NCBI RefSeq assembly: GCF_900110145.1 | Contig: NZ_FOCP01000003.1 | Coordinates: 1 to 64,000, forward strand | DNA: 64,000 bases | Source: Nitrosomonas marina | GTDB lineage: Bacteria; Pseudomonadota; Gammaproteobacteria; Burkholderiales; Nitrosomonadaceae | Direction of reading: 5' to 3' | In this document: piece by piece, positions 43,385-51,137 of the stretch | How positions within the stretch are numbered: position 1 is the first letter of the stretch | How the letters are laid out: every line of letters begins with the position of its first letter | Notes under the pieces: model-generated | Databases searched by the model: none | What the model saw: only the letters and a program-made list of their open reading frames with translations | What the model was told of the DNA's origin: nothing | Program-made: the position numbers and the translations under genes

Positions 43385-43683
43385 GCATAACGTTTAAATT
43401 AAGAGACACCCTGCAGGGGCAAAGCCGTGAACGAAGTGAACGGTGTTCTCTCCAATGCTGCGTTCTCTGATATTGAATGCGGGGCAATATCCAAATCATT
43501 GTTCAACACAAATATCGGACAATTAACCCGAAATATCTTGCTTTTCATACGGAGCGCTGCTTGTGTGTCCGCATCAATACCTGCGGTATTATGCGTGCGC
43601 GCAAATTGCGCTCCGCACATTAGCAGTTTTTCCAAGTTGTATAAACCCGCTACTTTTCTTATAAACTGAAAGAATTTTGTCAT
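43385..43683 (-). other. first cassette position or attI-proximal segment, coding status unclear
   Basis: A minus-strand open frame at 43399-43683 (94 codons, MTKFFQFIRK at the start, ending LPLQGVS) has no recognisable family, and its end runs into a partly self-complementary stretch: GAGA.CACC and GGTG.TCTC arms near 43402-43447, then CGTTATGCG at about 43385-43393, which resembles an R' box. This could be a third, diverged cassette whose attC ends just before the deoxyribosyltransferase-like gene, or non-coding DNA. The folding is much weaker than at the two sites to the left. Confidence 0.3.
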
Positions 43684-43713
43684 TCGTAGCGCTCAATGTT
43701 AGGGAACGCAATA

Positions 43714-43756
43714 TATACGACATTTTGCCTAATAATCTTGCGGGAAATGTCGTATA
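43714..43756. repeat. 12-bp perfect inverted repeat beside intI
   Basis: TATACGACATTT (43714-43725) and AAATGTCGTATA (43745-43756) are exact reverse complements separated by 19 bases. They lie in the spacer between the first cassette region and intI, where attI and the intI and cassette promoters are expected. The arms do not match integron boxes or a LexA box that I can recognise. They could be a regulator site, a recombination site, or short ends of a lost element. Confidence 0.7.
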
Positions 43757-43818
43757 ACTATGGTAATCATTAATCAGCATATTGTATTCAAACTTAAATC
43801 CTCTATTTAAAAAGACAA

Positions 43819-44814
43819 ATGGCACAAGAAAATACGACAATGCCGCCGCCTAAAAAACTACTTGATCAGGTAAGAGAAAAAATAAGATACAAGCACTACA
43901 GTTTGAGCACGGAAAAAACTTATGTTTCATGGATTAAACACTATATTATTTTCAATGACAAGCGTCATCCTGTTGAAATGGGTGCTATTGAAGTGGAACG
44001 TTTTTTGACTTATCTGGCCAATGAGCGCCATGTATCCAGTTCCACACAAAACCAGGCATTATCGGCAATTCTATTTCTATACCGTGAAGTTATCGGATCG
44101 GATTTGCCGTGGCTGGATGGATTTGAACGGTCAAAAAAACCCAAGCGTTTACCGGTTGTGTTAACGCCTTTGGAAATTCAGGCACTTTTGCGTGAAGCTG
44201 CATCCGCACCTGGTCCGGTTGGCCTGATTATCAAGCTATTATATGGTACAGGCATGCGGCTTATGGAAGCAGTAAGATTGCGTGTCAAGGATGTCGAATT
44301 GACACGCGGTGAAATCATCGTGCGTGATGGCAAGGGTGGCAAGGATCGGGTGACGATGCTGCCTGATAGCTTATTGGATGCCATGCGTCGTCAGCTTGAA
44401 ATACGACGGGAATGGCATGAACAGGATATCAAACTGGGCAGGGTGGATGTCTGGCTGCCGGACGCGCTGGCTGTTAAATATCCCAATGCACCCAGGGAGT
44501 GGAGCTGGCAATATGTGTTTGCCGCCCGGAAATATTCGATAGATCCGCGCAGCCAAGCTGAGCGCCGTCATCATGTCGATGAAAAACAGGTATAGCGCTA
44601 TGTCAAGAAAGCTGCACTGGCTGCGGATATAGTCAAGCCAACATCACCGCATACACTACGCCACAGTTTTGCAACGCATATCCTGCAAGCCGGTTACGAT
44701 ATCCGCACAGTACAGGAATTGCTGGGGCATAACGATATTTCAACGACAATGATATATACACATGTTTTGAACAAGGGCGGCAAAGCAGTTGTCAGTCCGC
44801 TCGATAGATTATAG
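43819..44814 (+). pseudogene. intI: integron integrase IntI, interrupted by an amber codon
   Basis: A tyrosine recombinase of 331 codons with one in-frame TAG at 44593-44595 (codon 259). The integron-specific extra domain is plain: LPDALAVKYPNAPREWSW, then YSIDPRSQAERRHH. Catalytic Arg (GTGMRLMEA) lies before the stop, while [18 protein letters not shown] and the tyrosine in MIYTHVL lie after it, so the short form is inactive. The stopped position is Gln in related integrases (CAG to TAG, one change). It reads away from the cassettes, as in all integrons. Integron integrases are known from Nitrosomonas. Confidence 0.92.
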
Positions 44815-44920
44815 CGTTGCGTGCCAAACAAGCCGCTTGTTTTCTCCAACAGAATCCCTGTATTATGATTTATGTCTGAAATAACGGCCTGTTGCAATGA
44901 CTTTGTCATTCACTGGCTGG

Positions 44921-44926
44921 TATAAT
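44921..44926 (+). promoter_or_regulatory. extended -10 promoter before the typA fragment
   Basis: TGGTATAAT is a good extended -10 box, 50 bases before the start of the typA remnant. No clear -35 is present at the ideal spacing. It is probably the original typA promoter carried with the fragment. Confidence 0.5.
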
Positions 44927-44975
44927 GCCGCCCCAATGAACCGTCTGTAACAAAATATTTTTGAGGAATTATTGT

Positions 44976-45250
44976 ATGGCCCGCATATCCGTATGCGATT
45001 ATTGTCCACGTTGATCATGGCAAAACCACGCTGGTTGACAAGCTTTTGCACCAGGCAGTGACTTTTGCGGCGCACCAGCAGGTCTTCGAACGCATCATGG
45101 ATTCAAACGATATCGACCGTGGACGTAGTATTACGATTTTGTCCAAGAACTGCGCGATTGATTACGAAGGAGTTCATATCAATATTGTTGATACGCCGGG
45201 GCATGCGGATTTTCGCGGGGAGGTCGAACGTGGAAGTAATGGTGTCAGGT
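44976..45250 (+). pseudogene. 5' fragment of translational GTPase TypA/BipA
   Basis: Starting from an ATG with a GAGG site, a short start (MARIS) is followed by one frameshift and then [53 protein letters not shown] and [13 protein letters not shown]. These are the G1, G2 and G3 regions of TypA. Homology stops near 45250, so about 500 residues are missing. Codon 'drift' such as RGRSIT for the usual RGIT shows decay. It carries its own upstream promoter-like box, so it looks like the cut-off front of a typA gene; whether an intact typA exists elsewhere cannot be seen. Confidence 0.85.
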
Positions 45251-45429
45251 CGCGAACCAAGAATTATATACATAGCGCCCAACCCTGAACCTTACTGAAC
45301 CGGTAACATTAAATCTACCAACCACCGCCGCCTCCGCTGCCCGATGATGAGCCCGGCGCTGTTGACGACGATGCGACCGATGTAGTCAGCGAATTGCTCA
45401 AAGTGAATGAGAAATTTGAGAAATGATGC

Positions 45430-45634
45430 GAATCCCGGCTTGAGCCGTGATACCAGTGCGGGGAATAGCCGGCGAACTCGTCAACTTTGTTGTCCGGCAG
45501 GTTGGCGGCAGGCCGGACATGGCGAAGGCCGGACATGGCGAAGGCCGGACATGGCGAAGGCCGGTGGCACGCAACCGGATCAATTGACCGCAGCACTGGA
45601 CAGTGTAGCAGTCTGGGTAGAGCGAAAGATGTAG
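45430..45634 (+). pseudogene. diverged second copy of the alaS 3' end
   Basis: The stretch encodes, with frame changes, [22 protein letters not shown] and then AGGTQPDQLTAALDSVAVW.ERKM, closely parallel to the true AlaS end ([22 protein letters not shown] and [19 protein letters not shown]). GLSRDTSAGN upstream also fits the alanyl-tRNA synthetase tail. A 16-base triplication (45512-45559) breaks the frame. The two copies are clearly different at DNA level, so this is not a fresh duplication. It marks the right edge of the accessory region. Confidence 0.85.
45512..45559 (+). repeat. three tandem copies of a 16-bp unit
   Basis: The unit GCCGGACATGGCGAAG is repeated three times exactly, followed by a partial GCCGG. 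The true alaS has one related copy (gccagacatggcgcag) at the same place. The extra 32 bases change the reading frame, which fits slippage in a gene no longer under selection. Confidence 0.92.
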
Positions 45635-45785
45635 CTGCTGCTTGCAGCGATTTCATACCATGCTTCTGTGAATGCCAACGACCAAAATGCGCTGTATTTC
45701 ACAGAACAGCTGATTTCATGATTCGGGTATCAACGGCTAATATTGATGATGTTTGATCCTTGATTCACACCATTCGGAGGACAAT

Positions 45786-46274
45786 TTGGAACGTTTTATA
45801 GAGCGCACGATGTATGCTGCCCGTTGGTTATTAGCACCGGTATATCTGGGTCTCAGCATTGCCATCCTGTTTCTGGGTTTAAAATTTTTTCAGGAAGTTC
45901 TCCATGTTCTTCCAATCATCTTCAGCATGTCAGAATCAGATCTGGTATTGGTTATTCTGGCACTCGTGGATCTGGCACTGGTAGGCGGCCTGTTAGTCAT
46001 GGTTATGTTCTCCGGCTACGAAAACTTTGTTTCTAAAATGGATATCACCGAAAACAGTGACCGGTTGGGTTGGCTGGGCAAGATGGATTCCAGTTCATTA
46101 AAAAACAAGGTTGCCGCTTCCATCGTCGCAATTTCTTCCATCCACTTGCTACAGGTCTTCATGTCTGCCCAGACCGTTCCCAACGACAAAATCATGTGGT
46201 ACATTCTTTTACACCTGACCTTTGTCATTTCAGCTTTTGCGATGGGCTACCTCGACAAGATAACCAAACACTGA
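45786..46274 (+). CDS. yqhA: YqhA family (UPF0114) inner-membrane protein
   Basis: A 162-residue protein with four hydrophobic helices. Conserved YqhA stretches are present along the whole length: [75 protein letters not shown] and AMGYLDK. I set the start at TTG 45786 because GGAGG ends 6 bases before it and the residue after it aligns with the family start (MERF). An ATG upstream at 45753 would lie before the ribosome site. Function unknown. Confidence 0.93.
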   Translation: MERFIERTMYAARWLLAPVYLGLSIAILFLGLKFFQEVLHVLPIIFSMSESDLVLVILALVDLALVGGLLVMVMFSGYENFVSKMDITENSDRLGWLGKMDSSSLKNKVAASIVAISSIHLLQVFMSAQTVPNDKIMWYILLHLTFVISAFAMGYLDKITKH

Positions 46275-46625
46275 ACTGAACGAATATTAGCCGCGCAGGC
46301 ACATCATTGTTTTATTAAAACGTTCTGCAACATTCTGGTTCAGATTCTATTGGTCGTGCCTCTGGTTTTGCCATCACAACCCGTATTCGGACAAAAACAA
46401 CACTGTCAGATTTACCGACATCGTCACCGTCCGACCCCCACCTGCCTGTTTCAAGACGGGGTTTGAAGGTCGAAGCACGCAGGCCAACCCGCTATGCCTG
46501 AGAAATGAAATCTGTCGATCGACGCTATAATAATCAGAAATTATCAGTAAAAACAGATGCAAAAATTTATTTCAGCCAAAACTGCCGTTTTATTATACTG
46601 GTCTGCTCTCACAGTCCTTGTCAGT
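46275..46625. other. spacer with a possible signal-peptide-like short ORF
   Basis: About 350 bases without an established gene. On the plus strand an ATG at 46557 opens a 34-codon frame ending at 46661: MQKFISAKTAVLLYWSALTV and a hydrophobic rest ending TPSKADTR. It looks like a signal peptide with almost nothing after it, and its end overlaps the PEP-CTERM gene on the other strand. A TATAAT box stands at 46526-46531. It may be a small protein, a remnant, or chance. Confidence 0.3.
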
Positions 46626-47249
46626 CTATTTCTGACGCCTTCTAAAGCTGATACCCGCTAGGCCAAGACCCAACAGGGCCAATGTACCCGGTTCAGCAAT
46701 CCCGACAGGCGGGACAGACGTATCGGGCAAAACGGCAGAGCCTACGTGGTTATTGTTTCTGGCATCAAGACCAAATACCGTGTGTAACAAAGCACCACTC
46801 ATATCGTATAATTCGACGTTGTAAATATCTCGAAACAGCCCAAAATTATCGTCTCTTCCATATATCGAAATTGAATCAAGTTCGGTCGCCGAAGCCAGAG
46901 TCACCGTTAATGCCTCTGTAGGAGCAAACGTAGCCGAATGAAAGATGTTTGGAAAACCTTGAGGTGCGATTCCATCAATCGCAAAATCCGGGGAACTTCC
47001 TGGCGTTGTCGTGTAAACAGACCCCGCTGCAGTAGCGCCAAGAGAAGACAAAGCAGCATCGCCGCCGCCTGTTTGATTTGCTTCTACTTCAGAAACCTGC
47101 AACCAGGCGTCGGTTGTATTGAGATTAGCGGAAAAAACCTTGATTTCCTTGACACCGATTAAACCGGCATATGCTCCTGACACAGTGCAAAAAATCATTC
47201 CTGAAGCTATTGCCGCGCTTAGCAATGTTCTTGTCATTTTTTTACTCAT
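46626..47249 (-). CDS. PEP-CTERM sorting-domain protein
   Basis: A 207-residue exported protein. It has a signal peptide (MSKKMTRTLLS, cleavage near AYA at about residue 28), a beta-rich middle with a discoidin-like pattern (AWLQVSEVEA, ATELDSISIYGRDDNFG, YNVELYDMSG) and a C-terminal sorting tag: EPGTLALLGLGLAGISF then basic RRRQK. The motif reads AEP where most have PEP. Such tags are processed by an exosortase in bacteria that make exopolysaccharide; the exosortase is not in this window. A strong GGGGGAG site precedes the ATG. Its ligand is unknown. Confidence 0.88.
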   Translation of the reverse strand: MSKKMTRTLLSAAIASGMIFCTVSGAYAGLIGVKEIKVFSANLNTTDAWLQVSEVEANQTGGGDAALSSLGATAAGSVYTTTPGSSPDFAIDGIAPQGFPNIFHSATFAPTEALTVTLASATELDSISIYGRDDNFGLFRDIYNVELYDMSGALLHTVFGLDARNNNHVGSAVLPDTSVPPVGIAEPGTLALLGLGLAGISFRRRQK

Positions 47250-47703
47250 TTGTCTCCCCCTTTTTAGGTGCCATAACTTTACAACGCCTGTAGTCGCGCA
47301 TCTTAGCTGAATTAGTTACATCGATTGCAGAACTGCGCATGCAGGCACACTCATAATCATGATGAGCAAAATTCATGCCAATCAATAATTTATTTTTAAT
47401 AACAATTGATTACGATAAGAAGCGCACAAACTGCATATCAAACTGTAAAGAATTTCGACGGCTTTCATACCTTTTCAGAAAACTGTAAAAATCCAGGAGG
47501 CCAAAGATAAATGCTTATAAAAGAACAGTTCACAAGCCCGCTTTTTCTCACGAATCAGGGACAGGCCGAGATTTCAGCGACAATAAATATCAAGCAAAAC
47601 TCAATCCTTGAAAAAAGAAATGGCCGGTTTCAACCGGCCATTTCAATTTCATAGCAAATCTCAGTTTGCTGTACTGCAATAACAGCACAGTCTCCCGATT
47701 ACG
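47250..47703. other. spacer between the PEP-CTERM gene and nitrosocyanin
   Basis: About 450 AT-rich bases. It should hold the promoter of the PEP-CTERM gene at its left end and contains the nitrosocyanin terminator at 47610-47644. I see no reading frame or RNA gene of note. Confidence 0.45.
47610..47644 (-). terminator. rho-independent terminator of nitrosocyanin
   Basis: GAAATGGCCGGTT and AACCGGCCATTTC form a perfect GC-rich stem with a short TC loop (47617-47644). On the minus strand it is followed by TTTTTT. It lies 60 bases after the nitrosocyanin stop, fitting a highly expressed single gene. Confidence 0.9.
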
Positions 47704-48123
47704 TTAGTCTATAACATTCAACGTGCCAGGGAGGTGGATATTTTTAGGATGAAGCTGGCACCAGATGGTGAAAGCGCCGGCTTTATCGGCTGTGAAAGAA
47801 ACTGTTTTGGTTTCACCAGCTTTAATCACTTCCTGAATGCCATATTCATCGATCGAAAAACCTTCGCTGATCGGCGATTTGTTTTCAATCGTGATTTTTA
47901 CTTTCGAACCTTTGTGAACGGCAATTGCTTCAGGCTCATTCAATACATTAAACGCACGGATATTTTTCACCGTCACGCCTTCTACATTCAATTCTGGAAT
48001 GTTGGTATCATAGGCATTCATAATGATTTTAAACGTTTTTTCCCCGCCGGCATACGCAGTTCCCGCAACCGTCAACAACGCGAGTACAAAACTCATACAA
48101 ATGATCCGGGTAAATCTCATCAT
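47704..48123 (-). CDS. ncyA: nitrosocyanin (red copper protein)
   Basis: A 139-residue exported cupredoxin. After a signal peptide (cleavage near AYA/GG) the mature part matches nitrosocyanin: [50 protein letters not shown] and [17 protein letters not shown]. The copper ligands known for nitrosocyanin, one Glu, one Cys and two His, are all kept (Glu in SPISEGF, Cys and His in [10 protein letters not shown]). It is periplasmic and abundant in ammonia-oxidising bacteria, with a proposed but unproven role in ammonia oxidation or electron transfer. ATG 48123 is chosen over the GTG/ATG upstream because GGAGGA lies 6-7 bases before it. A strong terminator follows. Confidence 0.95.
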   Translation of the reverse strand: MMRFTRIICMSFVLALLTVAGTAYAGGEKTFKIIMNAYDTNIPELNVEGVTVKNIRAFNVLNEPEAIAVHKGSKVKITIENKSPISEGFSIDEYGIQEVIKAGETKTVSFTADKAGAFTIWCQLHPKNIHLPGTLNVID

Positions 48124-48720
48124 GTTAAATTCCTCCATTTAAAATAAACATACGCCAGCACACCGCATACACCTGGCTCTTGTGATGCCGTTGTGCCAAC
48201 AACTTAACGAAAGCTGTTCATCAGAACATATTCTGCCGATTGACAGCCTTGCGTTATTCGTATCATATCCAAATTTTGTTACAAATTTATAGATATGTTT
48301 CTGATATGCGTTTTTGTTCTTCAAATCCCCTTCAGAAATCCTGAAATCGCCCAGATTTATCTATATTGAACAGTTAGGGTTGAGTCAATTTGGATATGTT
48401 ATCCGTTATGCTGTATTCTTCAGTTAATGCGGCGAACTACACAGCAGCTACAGCCTACTCGGGCATGAACGCAATACAGAATCCAAAACATTCGCGCCCC
48501 ATCTATTGAGTAATGGCAGATTAGTCAGTTTTTAGAGTTTTCTGGCAAATATATTCCGGCATTACAAGAAAAACAGACAGAAAGAACGGAATTTTTGCGA
48601 AATAAGTGTACGAATGAAACCAGTGTATAACGCCACAACCATTGCAAGGATTTTTTCAGAAATCTGTTCAATACCATGAGCTTTTGGAACATTTCGTGTA
48701 TATCTGGATCATTGTTTTCA
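48124..48720. promoter_or_regulatory. nitrosocyanin upstream region and spacer
   Basis: About 600 bases. The right-hand side of nitrosocyanin's start should hold its promoter; the region from 48240 to 48320 is AT-rich (TTGTAACAAAATTTGGATATGATACG on the minus strand is split as TTGTAAC and TATGAT boxes at poor spacing). From 48350 to 48720 I see no gene; a minus-strand open frame that crosses the tRNA is considered chance. Confidence 0.4.
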
Positions 48721-48805
48721 TGGTGCCCAGAAGAGGACTCGAACCTCCACACCCGAAGGAACATGGACCTGAACCATGCGCGTCTACCAATTCCGCCATC
48801 TGGGC
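48721..48805 (-). tRNA. tRNA-Leu (anticodon CAG)
   Basis: The minus strand folds into a class II tRNA of 85 bases including a genomic CCA end. The acceptor GCCCAGA pairs with TCTGGGC, the D-arm has the leucine-type GGTAGACGC, the anticodon loop TTCAGGT gives anticodon CAG, a long variable arm (GTTCCTTCGGGTGT region) follows, and the T-arm is GGTTCGAGTCC. It reads CUG leucine codons. It lies divergent from rnr. Confidence 0.96.
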
Positions 48806-48867
48806 AACTTCGTATATGATTATTATCAGACCGAAAAGAGTGCAACATTCTATAGGAAATCACTATT

Positions 48868-51084
48868 TTGTCAATTAAAGAACACCGCAAGCTGAGAAAG
48901 CAAGATCCATATCTCGATCGCGAAAAGACGCGCTATACCCACCCGCTGCCGAGCCGGGAATTTATTCTTCAGATACTAAAACAAAACGGTATCCCTACGG
49001 CAGAAAACCAATTGCAAAAACTGCTTGGTATTAAACGCCATGAGCAGGATGCCTTTACACGCAGACTGGCTGCCATGCTCAGGGAAGGACAGATTTTCCG
49101 AAATCGTAAAGGCGATCTTTGCGTCATGGAGAAACTGGATTTGATCAAGGGAACAGTTCAGGGACACGCAGATGGTTACGGTTTTCTGATTCCTGATGAC
49201 GGCAGCGCTGACTTGTTTTTATCGGCCAAGGAAATGCACAAGATACTGCATGGTGACCATGTTCTGGTCCGCCAAACTGGTCTGGACAAACGCGGCAGGC
49301 GCGAAGCCGTTGTTGTTGAAGTGCTTGAGCGGGTCAATCATCGACTGGTCGGACGCCTGTATATGGATCATGGCATTATGCATGTTGTAGCGGAAAATAA
49401 ACGAATCAGTCAGGATATTCTGATCCCGGGCGACTCGTCCCTTAACGCCAGTGCCGGACAGGTTGTCATGGTTGAAATAATCCAACAGCCCAGCAAGCAA
49501 GCACAACCGATTGGACGAATCGTCGAAATTCTTGGCGATTATATCGATGCTGGAATGGAAATAGAAATTGCATTACGCAAGCATGATCTGCCGCATGTTT
49601 TTTCGGATGAAATCGAAAAACTGTCGACCAAGCTGCCGGCCCGCGTACTGCGAAAAGATTATGCAGAACGACGAGACCTGCGTCATCTACCCCTGGTAAC
49701 CATTGACGGCGAAACGGCGCGCGATTTTGACGATGCGGTTTATTGCGAGCGCGATGATCACGGATTCACCTTGTACGTTGCGATTGCAGACGTTTCACAA
49801 TACGTACACCCTGACGATGCATTTGACCGGGAAGCGCTAACACGCGGCAATTCGGTGTATTTCCCACAACGCGTCATTCCTATGCTACCCGAAGTGCTGT
49901 CAAACGGGCTTTGTTCACTGAACCCCAAAAAGAACCGTTTGTGCATGGTATGTGAAATCCGTTTCGATGCGCATGGCGAGCAACAGCATTATGTGTTTTA
50001 TCCGGCGCTGATGAAATCGCATGCGCGCCTGACCTACACCAGAGTTGCTGCCATGCTGACTCATCCAAAAAGCAAGGAAGCCAAACAACATGCAAAACTG
50101 TTGCCTGATCTGAAAAACCTGCATGCTCTGTTCAAAGTATTACTGAAAGCGCGTAAAAAACGTGGTGCTATTGATTTTGAAACCACAGAAACACAAATGT
50201 TATTTAATGCGCAGGGCAAGATTGATAAGATCGAACCAATTCAGCGTAACGACGCTCACCGTTTAATAGAAGAATGCATGCTCGCGGCCAATGTGTGCGC
50301 TGCCGATTTTTTGCAGCAGCATGGTCACCCAGTCCTGTATCGTATTCACGAAAGACCAGCTGCCGACAAACTTGAAGCGCTTCGAGACTTTTTAAAGGAA
50401 TTCGGCGTACAGCTTGGCGGAAAAAACAAACCGAAAGCGAGTGATTATGCAAAAACCCTCAGCAAAATAAAAAACAGGCCGGACATACATCTTTTGCAGA
50501 CCGTCATGCTGCGTTCTTTACCGCAGGCGCAGTACAGCCCCGATAATTGTGGCCATTTCGGTCTGGCATACGATGCCTATACGCACTTTACTTCACCCAT
50601 CAGGCGTTATCCGGATTTACTGACACATCGGGCCATCAAGGCGGTACTGCGCGGCGAGCAATATACGCCCGGTGACTGGCAAGAACTCGGAAGCTATTGT
50701 TCACAGACGGAACGGCGGGCCGATGAAGCCACGCGGGATGTAGAGACCTGGCTGAAATGTTTTTTCATGCAGGACAGGATCGGTGAATGTTTTGATGGGA
50801 TTATCAGCAGTGTCACCGGTTTTGGTCTGTTTGTGGCGCTCGAAGAGATGTATGTAGAGGGACTGATTCATATATCAGAACTGCCCAGCGACTATTTTCA
50901 CTTTGATCCGGCCCGTCACTGTTTGTTAGGTGAACGTACCGGCAGACAATTCCGCATAGGCGACCGCCTGAGTGTCAAACTGGTGCGAGTTAATCTGGAA
51001 ACCAGTAAAATTGACTTCATTCTGAATGAATTCAAAAAAAATACTGTACCCAGAAAAAACAAATCGAAGCATAAGACACGATAG
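48868..51084 (+). CDS. rnr: ribonuclease R
   Basis: A processive 3'-5' exoribonuclease of the RNB family, 738 residues. It has an N-terminal winged helix (about 25-85), cold-shock domains (GTVQGHADGYGFLIPDDG), the catalytic RNB domain with ETARDFDDAVYCE near 290 and NSVYFPQRVIPMLPE, the C-terminal S1 domain (ISSVTGFGLFVALEEMYVEG) and a basic tail (PRKNKSKHK). The start is TTG; no ATG occurs until well inside the protein. It is followed by rlmB, the usual order. Confidence 0.94.
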   Translation: MSIKEHRKLRKQDPYLDREKTRYTHPLPSREFILQILKQNGIPTAENQLQKLLGIKRHEQDAFTRRLAAMLREGQIFRNRKGDLCVMEKLDLIKGTVQGHADGYGFLIPDDGSADLFLSAKEMHKILHGDHVLVRQTGLDKRGRREAVVVEVLERVNHRLVGRLYMDHGIMHVVAENKRISQDILIPGDSSLNASAGQVVMVEIIQQPSKQAQPIGRIVEILGDYIDAGMEIEIALRKHDLPHVFSDEIEKLSTKLPARVLRKDYAERRDLRHLPLVTIDGETARDFDDAVYCERDDHGFTLYVAIADVSQYVHPDDAFDREALTRGNSVYFPQRVIPMLPEVLSNGLCSLNPKKNRLCMVCEIRFDAHGEQQHYVFYPALMKSHARLTYTRVAAMLTHPKSKEAKQHAKLLPDLKNLHALFKVLLKARKKRGAIDFETTETQMLFNAQGKIDKIEPIQRNDAHRLIEECMLAANVCAADFLQQHGHPVLYRIHERPAADKLEALRDFLKEFGVQLGGKNKPKASDYAKTLSKIKNRPDIHLLQTVMLRSLPQAQYSPDNCGHFGLAYDAYTHFTSPIRRYPDLLTHRAIKAVLRGEQYTPGDWQELGSYCSQTERRADEATRDVETWLKCFFMQDRIGECFDGIISSVTGFGLFVALEEMYVEGLIHISELPSDYFHFDPARHCLLGERTGRQFRIGDRLSVKLVRVNLETSKIDFILNEFKKNTVPRKNKSKHKTR

Positions 51085-51137
51085 CACCATCGATTTCATA
51101 GTAACCTCTCATAATTGCAACAATGTTCACGTAATAA

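Noticed and set aside
43427..43669. 80-codon plus-strand frame opposite the possible first cassette
   Set aside because: No domain and the wrong direction for a cassette gene; kept only as part of the uncertain region.
43819..44595. Truncated IntI as a functional short recombinase
   Set aside because: The part before the amber codon lacks the His-Arg, His and Tyr catalytic residues, so it cannot cut DNA.
45512..45559. Tandem repeat as a possible CRISPR array
   Set aside because: The three 16-base units are directly adjacent with no spacers, and a single related copy is part of alaS; this is a slippage repeat.
45315..45656. 113-codon minus-strand frame over the alaS stub
   Set aside because: Its first two thirds are the antisense of the alaS fragment; only the Gly/Ser tail is noted as a weak finding.
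46374..46562. 62-codon minus-strand frame between yqhA and the PEP-CTERM gene
   Set aside because: No start signal, odd composition and no family match.
48525..48890. 121-codon minus-strand frame near rnr
   Set aside because: It runs straight through the tRNA-Leu gene and has no recognisable domain; chance frame.
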